Positions 1 to 6,283 of a stretch of 11,578 nt of DNA are shown here, in pieces. Within the stretch, counting starts at the first letter, position 1. The number at the start of each line of letters is the position of its first letter. Under the pieces are notes generated by a model. That model saw nothing but the letters and a program-made list of their open reading frames with translations, searched no databases and was not told where the DNA came from. The stretch is from contig JAKAXP010000058.1 in assembly GCA_021816545.1 (NCBI GenBank), positions 1 through 11,578 of the forward strand, read 5' to 3'. The stretch is from Bacteroidota bacterium. Its GTDB lineage: Bacteria > Bacteroidota > Bacteroidia > Bacteroidales > VadinHA17. The position numbers were made by a program, and so were the translations under genes.

Positions 1-981
1 CCGATCTATGTTGTGATTGCCTGGGTTGACGGTGATGATCCAAAGCTTGCTGAAAAGCGAAGCCGGTACCTCCCGGGTAACAGGATAACAACTTCCTCCG
101 GCGCCCACAGCACAAGATTCGCCTCATCAAATGAGATACGTTACTGCGTACTGTCAATCTTACGTTTCGCTCCTTTTGTAAGGAATATTTTCATCGTCAC
201 TGACGAGCAGGACCCGGGCATTGACGGCGTTGTCAGGAATTATTTTCCGGACAGGGCGGAGTCACTGAGAATAGTCGATCACAGTGAGATTTTTGAGGGA
301 TTTGAAAAGCACCTCCCCACATTCAACAGTATCTCCATTGCAAACATGATATGGCGGATCAGGGGGCTTTCCGACAATTTTGTCTATTTCAATGATGACA
401 CATTCCTAGTCAGACCGCTGAAGCCTGAAGACTGGTTCATAAACGGCAGGCCTGTTTTGCGGGGCAAATGGGTTCCTGCTCCCCTGCCAAGGGAACTGTG
501 GAACCATGGAAGGGCCTTCCTGCAGAGGAAGCTGCTCGGAAACAAAAGCTTTGAGCCGCGGGCCTCATTCCATGCCGCCCAGTGGAATGCAGCCGTTAAG
601 CTTGGCTACCGGTTCAGGTATTTTACAAATGCCCATACCCCGCATGCAGTCAGCAAAACAAGCGTCGCACAGTATCTTGGCAGCAAAATAACCATCCTTG
701 AAAGAAACATCTCCTTCCGGTTCCGTGATTATTCGCAGTTCACCTTCATTGCACTTGCAAACCACCTGCAACTGCTTGATGGCAACAGGAATATTGCCAG
801 GCCTGATCTCGTTTACCTCAAGCCCGTCAACCGGCCGGAGGCCTACATAGAAGAAAAGATCAGGCATTGCGAGAGCAACCAGGATATAAAATTCATGTGC
901 GCGCAGAGCCTTGACATGTGCCCTGTATCATACCAGGAAAGACTGTATGGCTGGCTGGAAAAGGTGATGCAGCTAGAATAG
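1..981 (+). CDS. Stealth-family sugar-phosphate transferase (5' partial)
   Basis: The reading frame is open to the left edge of the window, so the true start lies upstream and only a few N-terminal residues are probably missing. The conserved blocks of Stealth proteins appear in order. CR1 is AWVDGDDP (around nt 19-42). CR2 spans RFASSNEIRYCVLSI to RNIFIVTDEQDP (nt 118-219). CR3 spans LPTFNSISI to VYFNDDTFLVRP (nt 313-417). The C-terminal block includes NAHTPHAVSK (nt 628-657) and SFRFRDYSQFTFIALANH. Stealth enzymes are D-hexose-1-phosphoryl transferases that build phosphodiester-linked capsule or exopolysaccharide, related to the catalytic part of GlcNAc-1-phosphotransferase. The Asp pair in FNDD is the kind of residue that would bind the metal/phosphate. 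No signal peptide or membrane segment is visible in this part, fitting a cytoplasmic enzyme. The donor sugar cannot be told from sequence. Polysaccharide neighbours, if any, are to the left, since the next gene is convergent and unrelated. Confidence 0.9.
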   Translation, partial: PIYVVIAWVDGDDPKLAEKRSRYLPGNRITTSSGAHSTRFASSNEIRYCVLSILRFAPFVRNIFIVTDEQDPGIDGVVRNYFPDRAESLRIVDHSEIFEGFEKHLPTFNSISIANMIWRIRGLSDNFVYFNDDTFLVRPLKPEDWFINGRPVLRGKWVPAPLPRELWNHGRAFLQRKLLGNKSFEPRASFHAAQWNAAVKLGYRFRYFTNAHTPHAVSKTSVAQYLGSKITILERNISFRFRDYSQFTFIALANHLQLLDGNRNIARPDLVYLKPVNRPEAYIEEKIRHCESNQDIKFMCAQSLDMCPVSYQERLYGWLEKVMQLE

Positions 982-1974
982 GCTGTTCACGCTGAGCAGG
1001 CTGCACCCGCGTATATCGGCATTATCATACCTCCCCAGAACCTCGAAGCTGCCCCCGGCGTGCATACGACCGAGATCATCGGTGGCAATGAACGAACAGG
1101 ACCAGATGTTGGCAAGGTCTATCACACTTATACCCCCGGAAGAGCCTTCCTCAGCCGAGTGTGTCATCGGATCATGGCTGTCACGTATAAGAATCTTCAT
1201 CCACGGGGGTGTCCGGTATAATCCTTCACCATGTGAATACGCCTGGCTGAGCATTTCCGTCATGCCGTATTCAGAGTGAACAGAGGTGACGCCAAAGGCT
1301 TTTATCAGAATATCATGGACCTCCTCCCTGATCATTTCACGCCTTCTCCCCTTCATCCCTCCTGTCTCCATGATGATCAGGTCTGAGAGATCACACTGGT
1401 GTTTCTCAGCAAGGTCAAGCAACGCAAATGTGACTCCGATGAGCAACACTTTAAGGCCGGCAGCCCTGGCCTTTTCAATGGCGCTGAACAGCGCTTCATG
1501 ATCATCGAGGAAGAATCCGCCGGCACTGCTGCCGGATAGCTGCATCAGCCTGTTTACCATGTATATGAGGGAAGAACCCTCTCTCCCGAGATATGAGGGC
1601 AGCAGTCCCATAAACGCATAGCCTGAAGGATCACCGTAGAAGATCCTGAACGTCTTTTCCAGGCTTTGGTCATAGATGGCCGGATTGATTACATGGTGCC
1701 GGCTCTGTTTAACCCCGGTAGTACCGCTGCTGAGGAAAATCTTTGCGGCCGTCCCGTCTCCCGTTATCACCGTATGATCCCTGAAAAAGGAGATTGGCAT
1801 GAATGGGATCCGGAAAATTGAATCAACAGCTTCAGGATCCACTCTCAGGAAGCTTAAATACTCCCTGTAGACCTGGCAACCGGCAGCCTGGAAACGAAAG
1901 ATCTCCAGCGCCATCCTCTCAAACGACTTTTCATCGGTGACTCTGAAGATCTCTTCCTGTAATAGTGCCTTCAT
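973..1974 (-). CDS. LuxE-like acyl-protein synthetase / adenylate-forming enzyme
   Basis: This 333-aa protein belongs to the LuxE acyl-protein synthetase family, relatives of phenylacetate-CoA ligase in the adenylate-forming superfamily. LuxE activates a fatty acid as acyl-AMP and moves it onto its own cysteine. Visible features in order: the N-terminal block MALEIFRFQ...VYREYL (about 21-40), IPFMPISFF (56-64), the phosphate-binding loop FLSSGTTG (80-87), METGGMKGRR (202-211), SEYGMTEMLSQAY (234-246), ATDDLGR (297-303), and the C-terminal LGRYDNADIRGCSLL (313-327). Cys324 lies near the C-terminus, where LuxE carries its acyl-acceptor cysteine. I chose the ATG at 1974 because it begins 5 nt after the upstream lipoprotein gene stops and matches the usual family N-terminus; an ATG at 2031 would add 19 residues overlapping that gene. 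No luxC, luxD or luciferase genes are nearby, so light production is not implied. Substrate is unknown; surface-glycan or lipid acylation is only a guess. The 3' end overlaps the convergent Stealth gene by 9 nt. Confidence 0.85.
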   Translation of the reverse strand: MKALLQEEIFRVTDEKSFERMALEIFRFQAAGCQVYREYLSFLRVDPEAVDSIFRIPFMPISFFRDHTVITGDGTAAKIFLSSGTTGVKQSRHHVINPAIYDQSLEKTFRIFYGDPSGYAFMGLLPSYLGREGSSLIYMVNRLMQLSGSSAGGFFLDDHEALFSAIEKARAAGLKVLLIGVTFALLDLAEKHQCDLSDLIIMETGGMKGRRREMIREEVHDILIKAFGVTSVHSEYGMTEMLSQAYSHGEGLYRTPPWMKILIRDSHDPMTHSAEEGSSGGISVIDLANIWSCSFIATDDLGRMHAGGSFEVLGRYDNADIRGCSLLSVNSLF

Positions 1975-1979
1975 ATCTG

Positions 1980-2516
1980 TTACGGGAATGTGGCTGATCC
2001 GTCTGGCTGCCACACCCACTCTATGGAACATGTGGCAACCACAGGGGTCACCGAAGTGTTGAGCGTCAGGCTTATGATCCTGAGCTTGGCGTATTTGGCA
2101 TCACGTGTCTTCACAACCCACACCTGGTTGGCGGCAAGGGGTGCCGCCATGTCAATCCATGTATAATAGCCCACGCTCTTCAGTGCTTTGAAGGTATTAA
2201 CCGCCTCAGCTGCAGTGACGTGGTTACTCACAAGGGCGAACGGCGGGTCAAGGGTGTTGGCTGTAAGATAGGCCATCACCGGTCCCCCGGTTGTAACCGG
2301 CCCCGCCTGGAGGGTGATGTCTGCCCTGTACTGGTCGGGAAGCGTGGGGACCTCCCCTGCCTCATCAAAGGAGAGCCCCATCGCATAATAGTATGATCCG
2401 CCGTCAAAGAGCTCGCTTGACAGTGTGACGGTTCCCGAGGTCTTCTGATCATCACCCCCGCACCCTGCAAAAAACAGCATGAGGGCAAGTGCCGGTATGT
2501 GGCGGAATTTCATCAT
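1980..2516 (-). CDS. Unassigned lipoprotein, possibly HmuY-like
   Basis: This 178-aa protein starts MMKFRHIPALALMLFFAGC: a short basic n-region, a hydrophobic stretch and a lipobox ending at Cys19, followed by GGDDQ. It is therefore very probably a lipoprotein exported and anchored in an envelope membrane. The mature part has a TVTLSSELF block, then SYYYAMGLSFDE, a PPFALVSNHVTAAEAVNTF segment and a C-terminal VWVVKTRDAKYAKLRI...CSIEWVWQPDGSATF. The final pattern (aromatic/charged 'RT-DGKYAKL' strand followed by an 'E-W-Y--DGS--F' strand) recalls the C-terminal strands of HmuY-type beta proteins of Bacteroidota, but I cannot confirm this by eye and do not assign heme binding. It has no close catalytic motif. 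It lies 5 nt before the LuxE-like gene and 109 nt after pgk on the same strand, so it is probably co-transcribed with luxE. No clear promoter or Shine-Dalgarno is seen upstream. A second ATG at 2513 is equally possible as the start. Confidence 0.75.
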   Translation of the reverse strand: MMKFRHIPALALMLFFAGCGGDDQKTSGTVTLSSELFDGGSYYYAMGLSFDEAGEVPTLPDQYRADITLQAGPVTTGGPVMAYLTANTLDPPFALVSNHVTAAEAVNTFKALKSVGYYTWIDMAAPLAANQVWVVKTRDAKYAKLRIISLTLNTSVTPVVATCSIEWVWQPDGSATFP

Positions 2517-2625
2517 TATTGGTCAGCCCCGGTTCTCAGCGGCGACTCATCAATGACCACGGAGGGCCCTGATGATCCGCACTTTCAGTCATACTTCCTG
2601 ACAGCCGGAACCTTTAACGGATTAA

Positions 2626-3888
2626 TTATTCTCCCCTTATAGCGGTGATGCCCGGGAGCTTTTTCCCTTCCATGTATTCAAGCATGGCACCGCCACCGGT
2701 TGAAACATAGCTTACCCTGTCGGCAAGGCCGTTCTTGTTGATGGCTGCAACCGAGTCGCCTCCGCCGATAAGTGAAAATGCACCTTTTTCAGTAGCCTTT
2801 GCAACAGCCTTCGCTATTGCGGTGGTGCCTGATGCAAACTTCTCCATCTCAAACACACCCATGGGTCCGTTCCAGAGGATTGTTTTTGATTCCATTATTA
2901 CCTTTTCAAACAGCTCAATGCTCTTCGGGCCGATGTCAAGACCCATCCAGCCGTCTTTAACGTCATCAATGGCTGAAGTATATGTATTCGCTTCAGCATC
3001 GAACTTGTCGGCATTGACCCCGTCAACCGGGAAGAGCAGGTTGACTCCCTTTGCCTTTGCCTTTTCAACGATTGCCTTTGCCACATCAAGCTTGTCCTCC
3101 TCGCAAAGCGAATTACCGATCTTTCCTCCGGATGCCTTGATGAATGTATAGGTCATCCCGCCGCCGATGATCAGGTTGTCTACCCTGTCAAGCAGGTTCT
3201 CAATGATGAGAATCTTGTCAGACACCTTCGCGCCGCCCATGACTGCAGTGAAAGGTTTCCCGGCGCTCTTGAGCACCTTGTCCATTGCGGCCAGCTCACT
3301 GTTGATCAGGAAACCGAACATCCTTTTGTCTTCCGGGAAGAAATCGGCAATAACCGCTGTGGTTGCATGCGCCCTGTGAGCAGTGCCAAATGCGTCATTC
3401 ACATAGACATCGGCATATGTCGACAGCTTCTTCGCCATCTCCTTCTGTTTCACCTTGAGTGCGGCTTTGGCAGCCTTCTTCTCATCGTCTGTTGCAGTTT
3501 CGGGAAGTATTGGCTTGCCCTCCTCTTCGGGGTAGAACCTCACATTCTCAAGCATCATCACCTCGCCCGGCTTAAGGGCTGCTGCCATGGCAACGGCTTC
3601 TTCGCCAAGTGCGTCAGGTGCAAACGCAACCTTCATTCCCAGGTGCTTCTCAAGCACCGGCAGCACAGGCTTCAGTGAGTATTTTTCCATCACTCCCTCA
3701 GGCCTGCCGAGGTGTGACATGAGAATAGCACAGCCGCCGTCAGCAGTTATTTTCTTTATCGTTTTCAGGGCACCGCGAATTCGGGTGTCATCGGTGACTT
3801 CACGCGTTTTCTTATCGAGTGGCACGTTGAAATCTACCCGGACGATAGCCCTTAGGCCTTTAAAATTGAAGTTGTCAATGATTTTCAT
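2626..3888 (-). CDS. pgk: Phosphoglycerate kinase
   Basis: Phosphoglycerate kinase carries out the reversible ATP-forming step of glycolysis, 1,3-bisphosphoglycerate + ADP to 3-phosphoglycerate + ATP, in the cytoplasm. The 420-aa sequence carries the family signatures from end to end: VRVDFNVP (17-23), Arg36, the HLGRP loop (59-63), MLENVRFYPEEE (112-123), VNDAFGTAHRAHA (163-175), MGGAKVSDK (217-225), IIGGGMTYTF (240-249), WNGPMGVFE (339-347), and the nucleotide/hinge segment IGGGDS (374-379) with STGGGA (396-401). It is about 25-30 residues longer than many bacterial enzymes because of a Lys/Ala/Glu-rich insertion around 125-157, a length I associate with Bacteroidales homologues. The catalytic set appears intact. 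The gene has its own likely promoter at 3929-3961 and is divergent from the TerB-like gene. The lipoprotein gene follows 109 nt downstream without an obvious terminator between them. Confidence 0.98.
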   Translation of the reverse strand: MKIIDNFNFKGLRAIVRVDFNVPLDKKTREVTDDTRIRGALKTIKKITADGGCAILMSHLGRPEGVMEKYSLKPVLPVLEKHLGMKVAFAPDALGEEAVAMAAALKPGEVMMLENVRFYPEEEGKPILPETATDDEKKAAKAALKVKQKEMAKKLSTYADVYVNDAFGTAHRAHATTAVIADFFPEDKRMFGFLINSELAAMDKVLKSAGKPFTAVMGGAKVSDKILIIENLLDRVDNLIIGGGMTYTFIKASGGKIGNSLCEEDKLDVAKAIVEKAKAKGVNLLFPVDGVNADKFDAEANTYTSAIDDVKDGWMGLDIGPKSIELFEKVIMESKTILWNGPMGVFEMEKFASGTTAIAKAVAKATEKGAFSLIGGGDSVAAINKNGLADRVSYVSTGGGAMLEYMEGKKLPGITAIRGE

Positions 3889-3928
3889 AAAATTACTTTT
3901 TACGGATTAGCATCTTGTTTGCGTTGTA

Positions 3929-3961
3929 CAAAAATAAGAAGTTGAAAGGTTCCCTTACAAG
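3929..3961 (-). promoter_or_regulatory. Likely pgk promoter (Bacteroidota type)
   Basis: On the minus strand the sequence TATTTTTG (complement of 3929-3936) is an exact match to the Bacteroidota -7 element TAnnTTTG. A CTTG (-33-like) lies 21 nt upstream of it, at 3958-3961. Transcription would begin near 3922, giving a leader of about 34 nt before the pgk ATG. The element match is seen directly; promoter activity is inferred. Confidence 0.45.
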
Positions 3962-4017
3962 CAAAAGCCAATTTAAGTCAGTTTATTTTTTATTCAACAA
4001 ATGCCGGGGTGATTTGT

Positions 4018-4025
4018 TAATTTTG
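4018..4025 (+). promoter_or_regulatory. Possible -7 element for the TerB-like/tpx unit
   Basis: TAATTTTG matches TAnnTTTG exactly and sits 18 nt before the chosen ATG at 4044, which would leave a very short leader of roughly 12 nt. No good TTTG is found at the usual -33 distance, so support rests on one half-site. A weaker alternative (TACTTTTT at 3894-3901, with TTG at 3872-3874, 19-nt spacing) lies at the start of pgk. Confidence 0.3.
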
Positions 4026-4043
4026 GGAAAATTAAGACAGAAA

Positions 4044-4487
4044 ATGAGCTTCACGGATTTCATAACCGATAACGGCAGGATAATCAACAGGGATAATTTC
4101 ATCCATCTGATCCAGATGGCTCAGGCTGACGGCAGGGTTGACAGCGGAGAGATGACACTTCTTCACAGGTACGGCAGACGTTTCAGCCTGACTGACCCTG
4201 AGATTGACATACTTATTGCATCTGAGCAGTCGCACCTCTACAGGCCGCCCTATGAGCTTGAGAAGAGATTTGCACAGCTTTATGATGCTGTACAGATAAT
4301 GAACGCTGATTCCTCAATTACTGAGCAGGAGAGGAAGCTTTTCAGGAAAATCGCAATAGCCGGGTCATTCACCGAGGAGGTGATCCCCCGCCTGCTTGAC
4401 TTCATCCTGGAAGGGGTCAGGGAAGGCCTTGATGAGGAAGACCTGTTTGAGAGATTCCGCAAAGCGAAGTATTTACAAAAACAATAA
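4044..4487 (+). CDS. TerB-like helical domain protein
   Basis: This 147-aa soluble protein resembles TerB / tellurite-resistance-type helical domains, which are widespread all-alpha modules with acidic, probably metal-associated loops and mostly unknown roles. Two related halves are visible. The first has MAQADGRVDSGEMTLLHRYG (about 25-44) and the second MNADSSITEQERKLFRKIA (86-104); both show the '(A/N)AD-x-(R/S)(V/I)-x-x-x-E' loop followed by a helix, typical of TerB folds. There is no signal peptide or membrane helix. I use the ATG at 4044 (MSFTDF...) rather than an in-frame start at 3915, because the extra 43 residues would be encoded by AT-rich intergenic DNA, would cross the promoter boxes, and look unlike the rest. 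tpx starts 8 nt downstream, so the two are probably co-transcribed. That hints at a stress-related role without proving one. The name does not imply tellurite resistance; no other ter genes are present. Confidence 0.75.
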   Translation: MSFTDFITDNGRIINRDNFIHLIQMAQADGRVDSGEMTLLHRYGRRFSLTDPEIDILIASEQSHLYRPPYELEKRFAQLYDAVQIMNADSSITEQERKLFRKIAIAGSFTEEVIPRLLDFILEGVREGLDEEDLFERFRKAKYLQKQ

Positions 4488-4495
4488 CCTGAATT

Positions 4496-4993
4496 ATGGC
4501 AAAAATCGCACTCAGGGGCAACCCTGTCAACACATCCGGATTCCTCCCCGCGAAGGGTAGTAAAGCCCCGGAATTTACACTTGTTAAATCAGATCTCAGC
4601 AATCTGTCACTGAAGGAGCTTGCAGGAAAGAAGGTCATACTGAACATCTCGCCGAGCCTTGATACGGGCGTTTGCGCAACTGCAGTCCGCAAGTTCAACC
4701 AGATGGCGGCAGGAAAGGATAACACTGTGGTGCTGGCAATTACAAAGGATCTGCCGTTTGCACAAGGCCGTTTCTGCTCCACCGAAGGTATTACAAATGT
4801 AATGGCACTGTCAGGTTTCCGGAATGCTGAATTCGGAAAGGATTACGGTGTTGATATCCTTGACGGACCCATGGCCGGCCTCTATTCCCGCAGTATAGTA
4901 GTAGTTGACGAAAAAGGAAGCGTGGTTTACACCGAGCAGGTCCCGGAGACAACCCAGGAGCCTGACTATGACAAGGCTCTTGCCGCACTGTAA
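4496..4993 (+). CDS. tpx: Thiol peroxidase (Tpx, atypical 2-Cys peroxiredoxin)
   Basis: Tpx reduces hydrogen peroxide and alkyl hydroperoxides using thioredoxin as electron donor. The 165-aa sequence has the family's full length and layout. It opens with a beta-hairpin (MAKIALRGNPVNTSG), followed by the peroxidatic motif ISPSLDTGVC with Cys60 and upstream Thr/Pro context. The resolving cysteine Cys94 sits in DLPFAQGRFC, matching the Cys pair spacing of E. coli Tpx (61 and 95). Downstream are MALSGFRNAEFGKDYGV and the C-terminal strand RSIVVVDEKGSVVYTE. The common 'SLDTPVC' appears here as SLDTGVC, a mild variant next to the active cysteine. It is 8 nt after the TerB-like gene and most likely shares its transcript. 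No signal peptide is present, so the enzyme is expected in the cytoplasm. Confidence 0.97.
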   Translation: MAKIALRGNPVNTSGFLPAKGSKAPEFTLVKSDLSNLSLKELAGKKVILNISPSLDTGVCATAVRKFNQMAAGKDNTVVLAITKDLPFAQGRFCSTEGITNVMALSGFRNAEFGKDYGVDILDGPMAGLYSRSIVVVDEKGSVVYTEQVPETTQEPDYDKALAAL

Positions 4994-5019
4994 AAAGCTT
5001 TAAAACCCCGTTTTTTGTT

Positions 5020-5027
5020 TAAATTTG
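5020..5027 (+). promoter_or_regulatory. Possible -7 element upstream of the delta' gene
   Basis: TAAATTTG is an exact TAnnTTTG match in the 56-nt gap after tpx. It would give a leader of about 17 nt containing AGAAAGG, 6 nt before the ATG at 5050. No clear -33 TTTG is present at the expected distance, so this is a half-site call. Confidence 0.35.
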
Positions 5028-5049
5028 CCCTTCATCACAAGAAAGGCAA

Positions 5050-6177
5050 ATGAATTTTTCACAGATACCTGGACAGAAGGCAGTGATTGACAGGCTGCGG
5101 AGCTCCGTTGCGGAGAACCGTGTCAGTCATGCACTGCTTTTTTATGGCCCGGAGGGAAGCGGCAAGTTCGCAATCGCCCTGGCTTTTGCCCGGTACATAA
5201 GCTGTGAGAAGCGCACCGCGGAAGACGCCTGCGGGGTATGCCCTTCATGCGTCAAATATGACAAGCTGATTCACCCTGACCTCCACTTCGTATTTCCTGT
5301 CATAAAGAAGAAATCGGGGACCGAATCGGTGAGTGACACTTATATCGCGCAGTGGCGCGAAATGGTTCTCAGGTCCGCATGGTTCTCACTCAGCACCTGG
5401 ACCGAGGCAATGGAAGTTGCCAATGAACAGGCCCTGATACCCGTTGCCGAAGCTGCCGAGATAATCCGCAAGCTGAGCCTGAAGTCGTTTGAATCCGACT
5501 TCAAGATAATGATCATCTGGCTCCCCGAGAAGATGAACGCCGAAACGGCGAACAAGCTGCTCAAGATGATTGAGGAGCCGCCGGCGCGGACGCTCTTTAT
5601 CCTCGTATCGGAAGAGGATGACAGGCTGCTGCCGACGATTACCTCCCGGTGCCAGCACATCAGGATACCTGCCATCCCTTCGGAAGATCTGAGCGATCAC
5701 CTCGTCAAAACCACGGGCATGGACCCGGTCCGGGCCTCAGAGATAGCAGCAATTGCCAACGGCAACATGGTCAGGGCAATGGAACTGGCCCGTGAAGATG
5801 ACAATTCCGCTGTTCACCTTGACCGTTTTACAAAGCTGATGAGGACAGCCTATACCCGTGATATCCATGCACTTGTCACCTGGTCCGAGGAGACTGCAGC
5901 ACTTGGCAGGGAGAGGCAGAAGAGCTTCCTCTCATACTCACTGAGGATGATACGCGAGAATTTCATCCTCAACTTCAACGGGAAGGAAAACAGGCTCGTC
6001 TACCTGACCCGCGCCGAGGATGAGTTTTCGGGAAGATTTCACCCGTTCATAAATGAGAAGAACATCAACGCCCTCAACAGGGAGTTCAACCTTGCATATG
6101 CACACGTTGAGAGCAACGGGAACACCAAAATGATTTTCCTTGACCTGGCACTCCGGACAATGAGACTTATCAGGTAA
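5050..6177 (+). CDS. holB: DNA polymerase III delta' subunit (clamp loader)
   Basis: The protein is an AAA+ clamp-loader subunit that, with delta and tau/gamma, opens the sliding clamp during replication. In its 375 aa are HALLFYGPEGSGKF with a Walker A-type loop (33-40), a zinc-binding set Cys52, Cys61, Cys64 and Cys67 (CGVCPSC), the Walker B-like strand KIMIIWLPEKMN (152-163), LLKMIEEPP (170-178), and TITSRCQ (196-202) with the SRC arginine finger Arg200. The C-terminal third is less conserved and ends with a helical segment, as expected for the collar domain. Unlike many delta' subunits with degenerate loops, the P-loop here looks intact (GxxGxGK), which by sequence would permit ATP binding; the same is true of several tau/delta' paralogues. 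DnaX proper is usually longer with a different C-terminus, so delta' is preferred. ricT and gldH follow, a neighbourhood common in Bacteroidota. Confidence 0.93.
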   Translation: MNFSQIPGQKAVIDRLRSSVAENRVSHALLFYGPEGSGKFAIALAFARYISCEKRTAEDACGVCPSCVKYDKLIHPDLHFVFPVIKKKSGTESVSDTYIAQWREMVLRSAWFSLSTWTEAMEVANEQALIPVAEAAEIIRKLSLKSFESDFKIMIIWLPEKMNAETANKLLKMIEEPPARTLFILVSEEDDRLLPTITSRCQHIRIPAIPSEDLSDHLVKTTGMDPVRASEIAAIANGNMVRAMELAREDDNSAVHLDRFTKLMRTAYTRDIHALVTWSEETAALGRERQKSFLSYSLRMIRENFILNFNGKENRLVYLTRAEDEFSGRFHPFINEKNINALNREFNLAYAHVESNGNTKMIFLDLALRTMRLIR

Positions 6178-6190
6178 CTGAGGGGAATCA

Positions 6191-6221
6191 CTTGAAAATA
6201 GCTCATTTATTCCTAATTTTG
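6191..6221 (+). promoter_or_regulatory. Likely promoter of the ricT-gldH unit
   Basis: CTTG (6191-6194) and TAATTTTG (6214-6221) are separated by exactly 19 nt, close to the Bacteroidota consensus TTTG-N19-TAnnTTTG. They lie in the 106-nt gap after the delta' gene. Transcription would begin near 6227, giving a leader of about 57 nt before the ricT ATG. This is the best-formed promoter in the window. Confidence 0.5.
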
Positions 6222-6283
6222 CAATCACCTTGACTGAAGAGGGGAAAGTGATCCGCACTTCCGGCAAAGGGTAAACTGATTTT

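Noticed and set aside
1975..2031. Longer start for the LuxE-like protein at 2031
   Set aside because: It would overlap the lipoprotein gene by about 50 nt and add residues not typical of the family; ATG 1974 fits both spacing and family N-terminus.
2517..2625. Promoter or terminator between pgk and the lipoprotein gene
   Set aside because: No TAnnTTTG element and no GC stem followed by a T-run on the minus strand could be found.
3915..4043. 43-residue N-terminal extension of the TerB-like protein
   Set aside because: AT-rich intergenic DNA containing promoter-like elements on both strands; composition differs from the conserved domain.
5002..5016. Intrinsic terminator after tpx (AAAAC-CCC-GTTTT plus T-run)
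   Set aside because: The stem is only five pairs, four of them A-T, with a 3-nt loop; too weak to call, and it lies beside a promoter-like element.
5340..5700. Antisense frames within the delta' gene
   Set aside because: Shadows of a strongly supported conserved gene; no start context or family resemblance.
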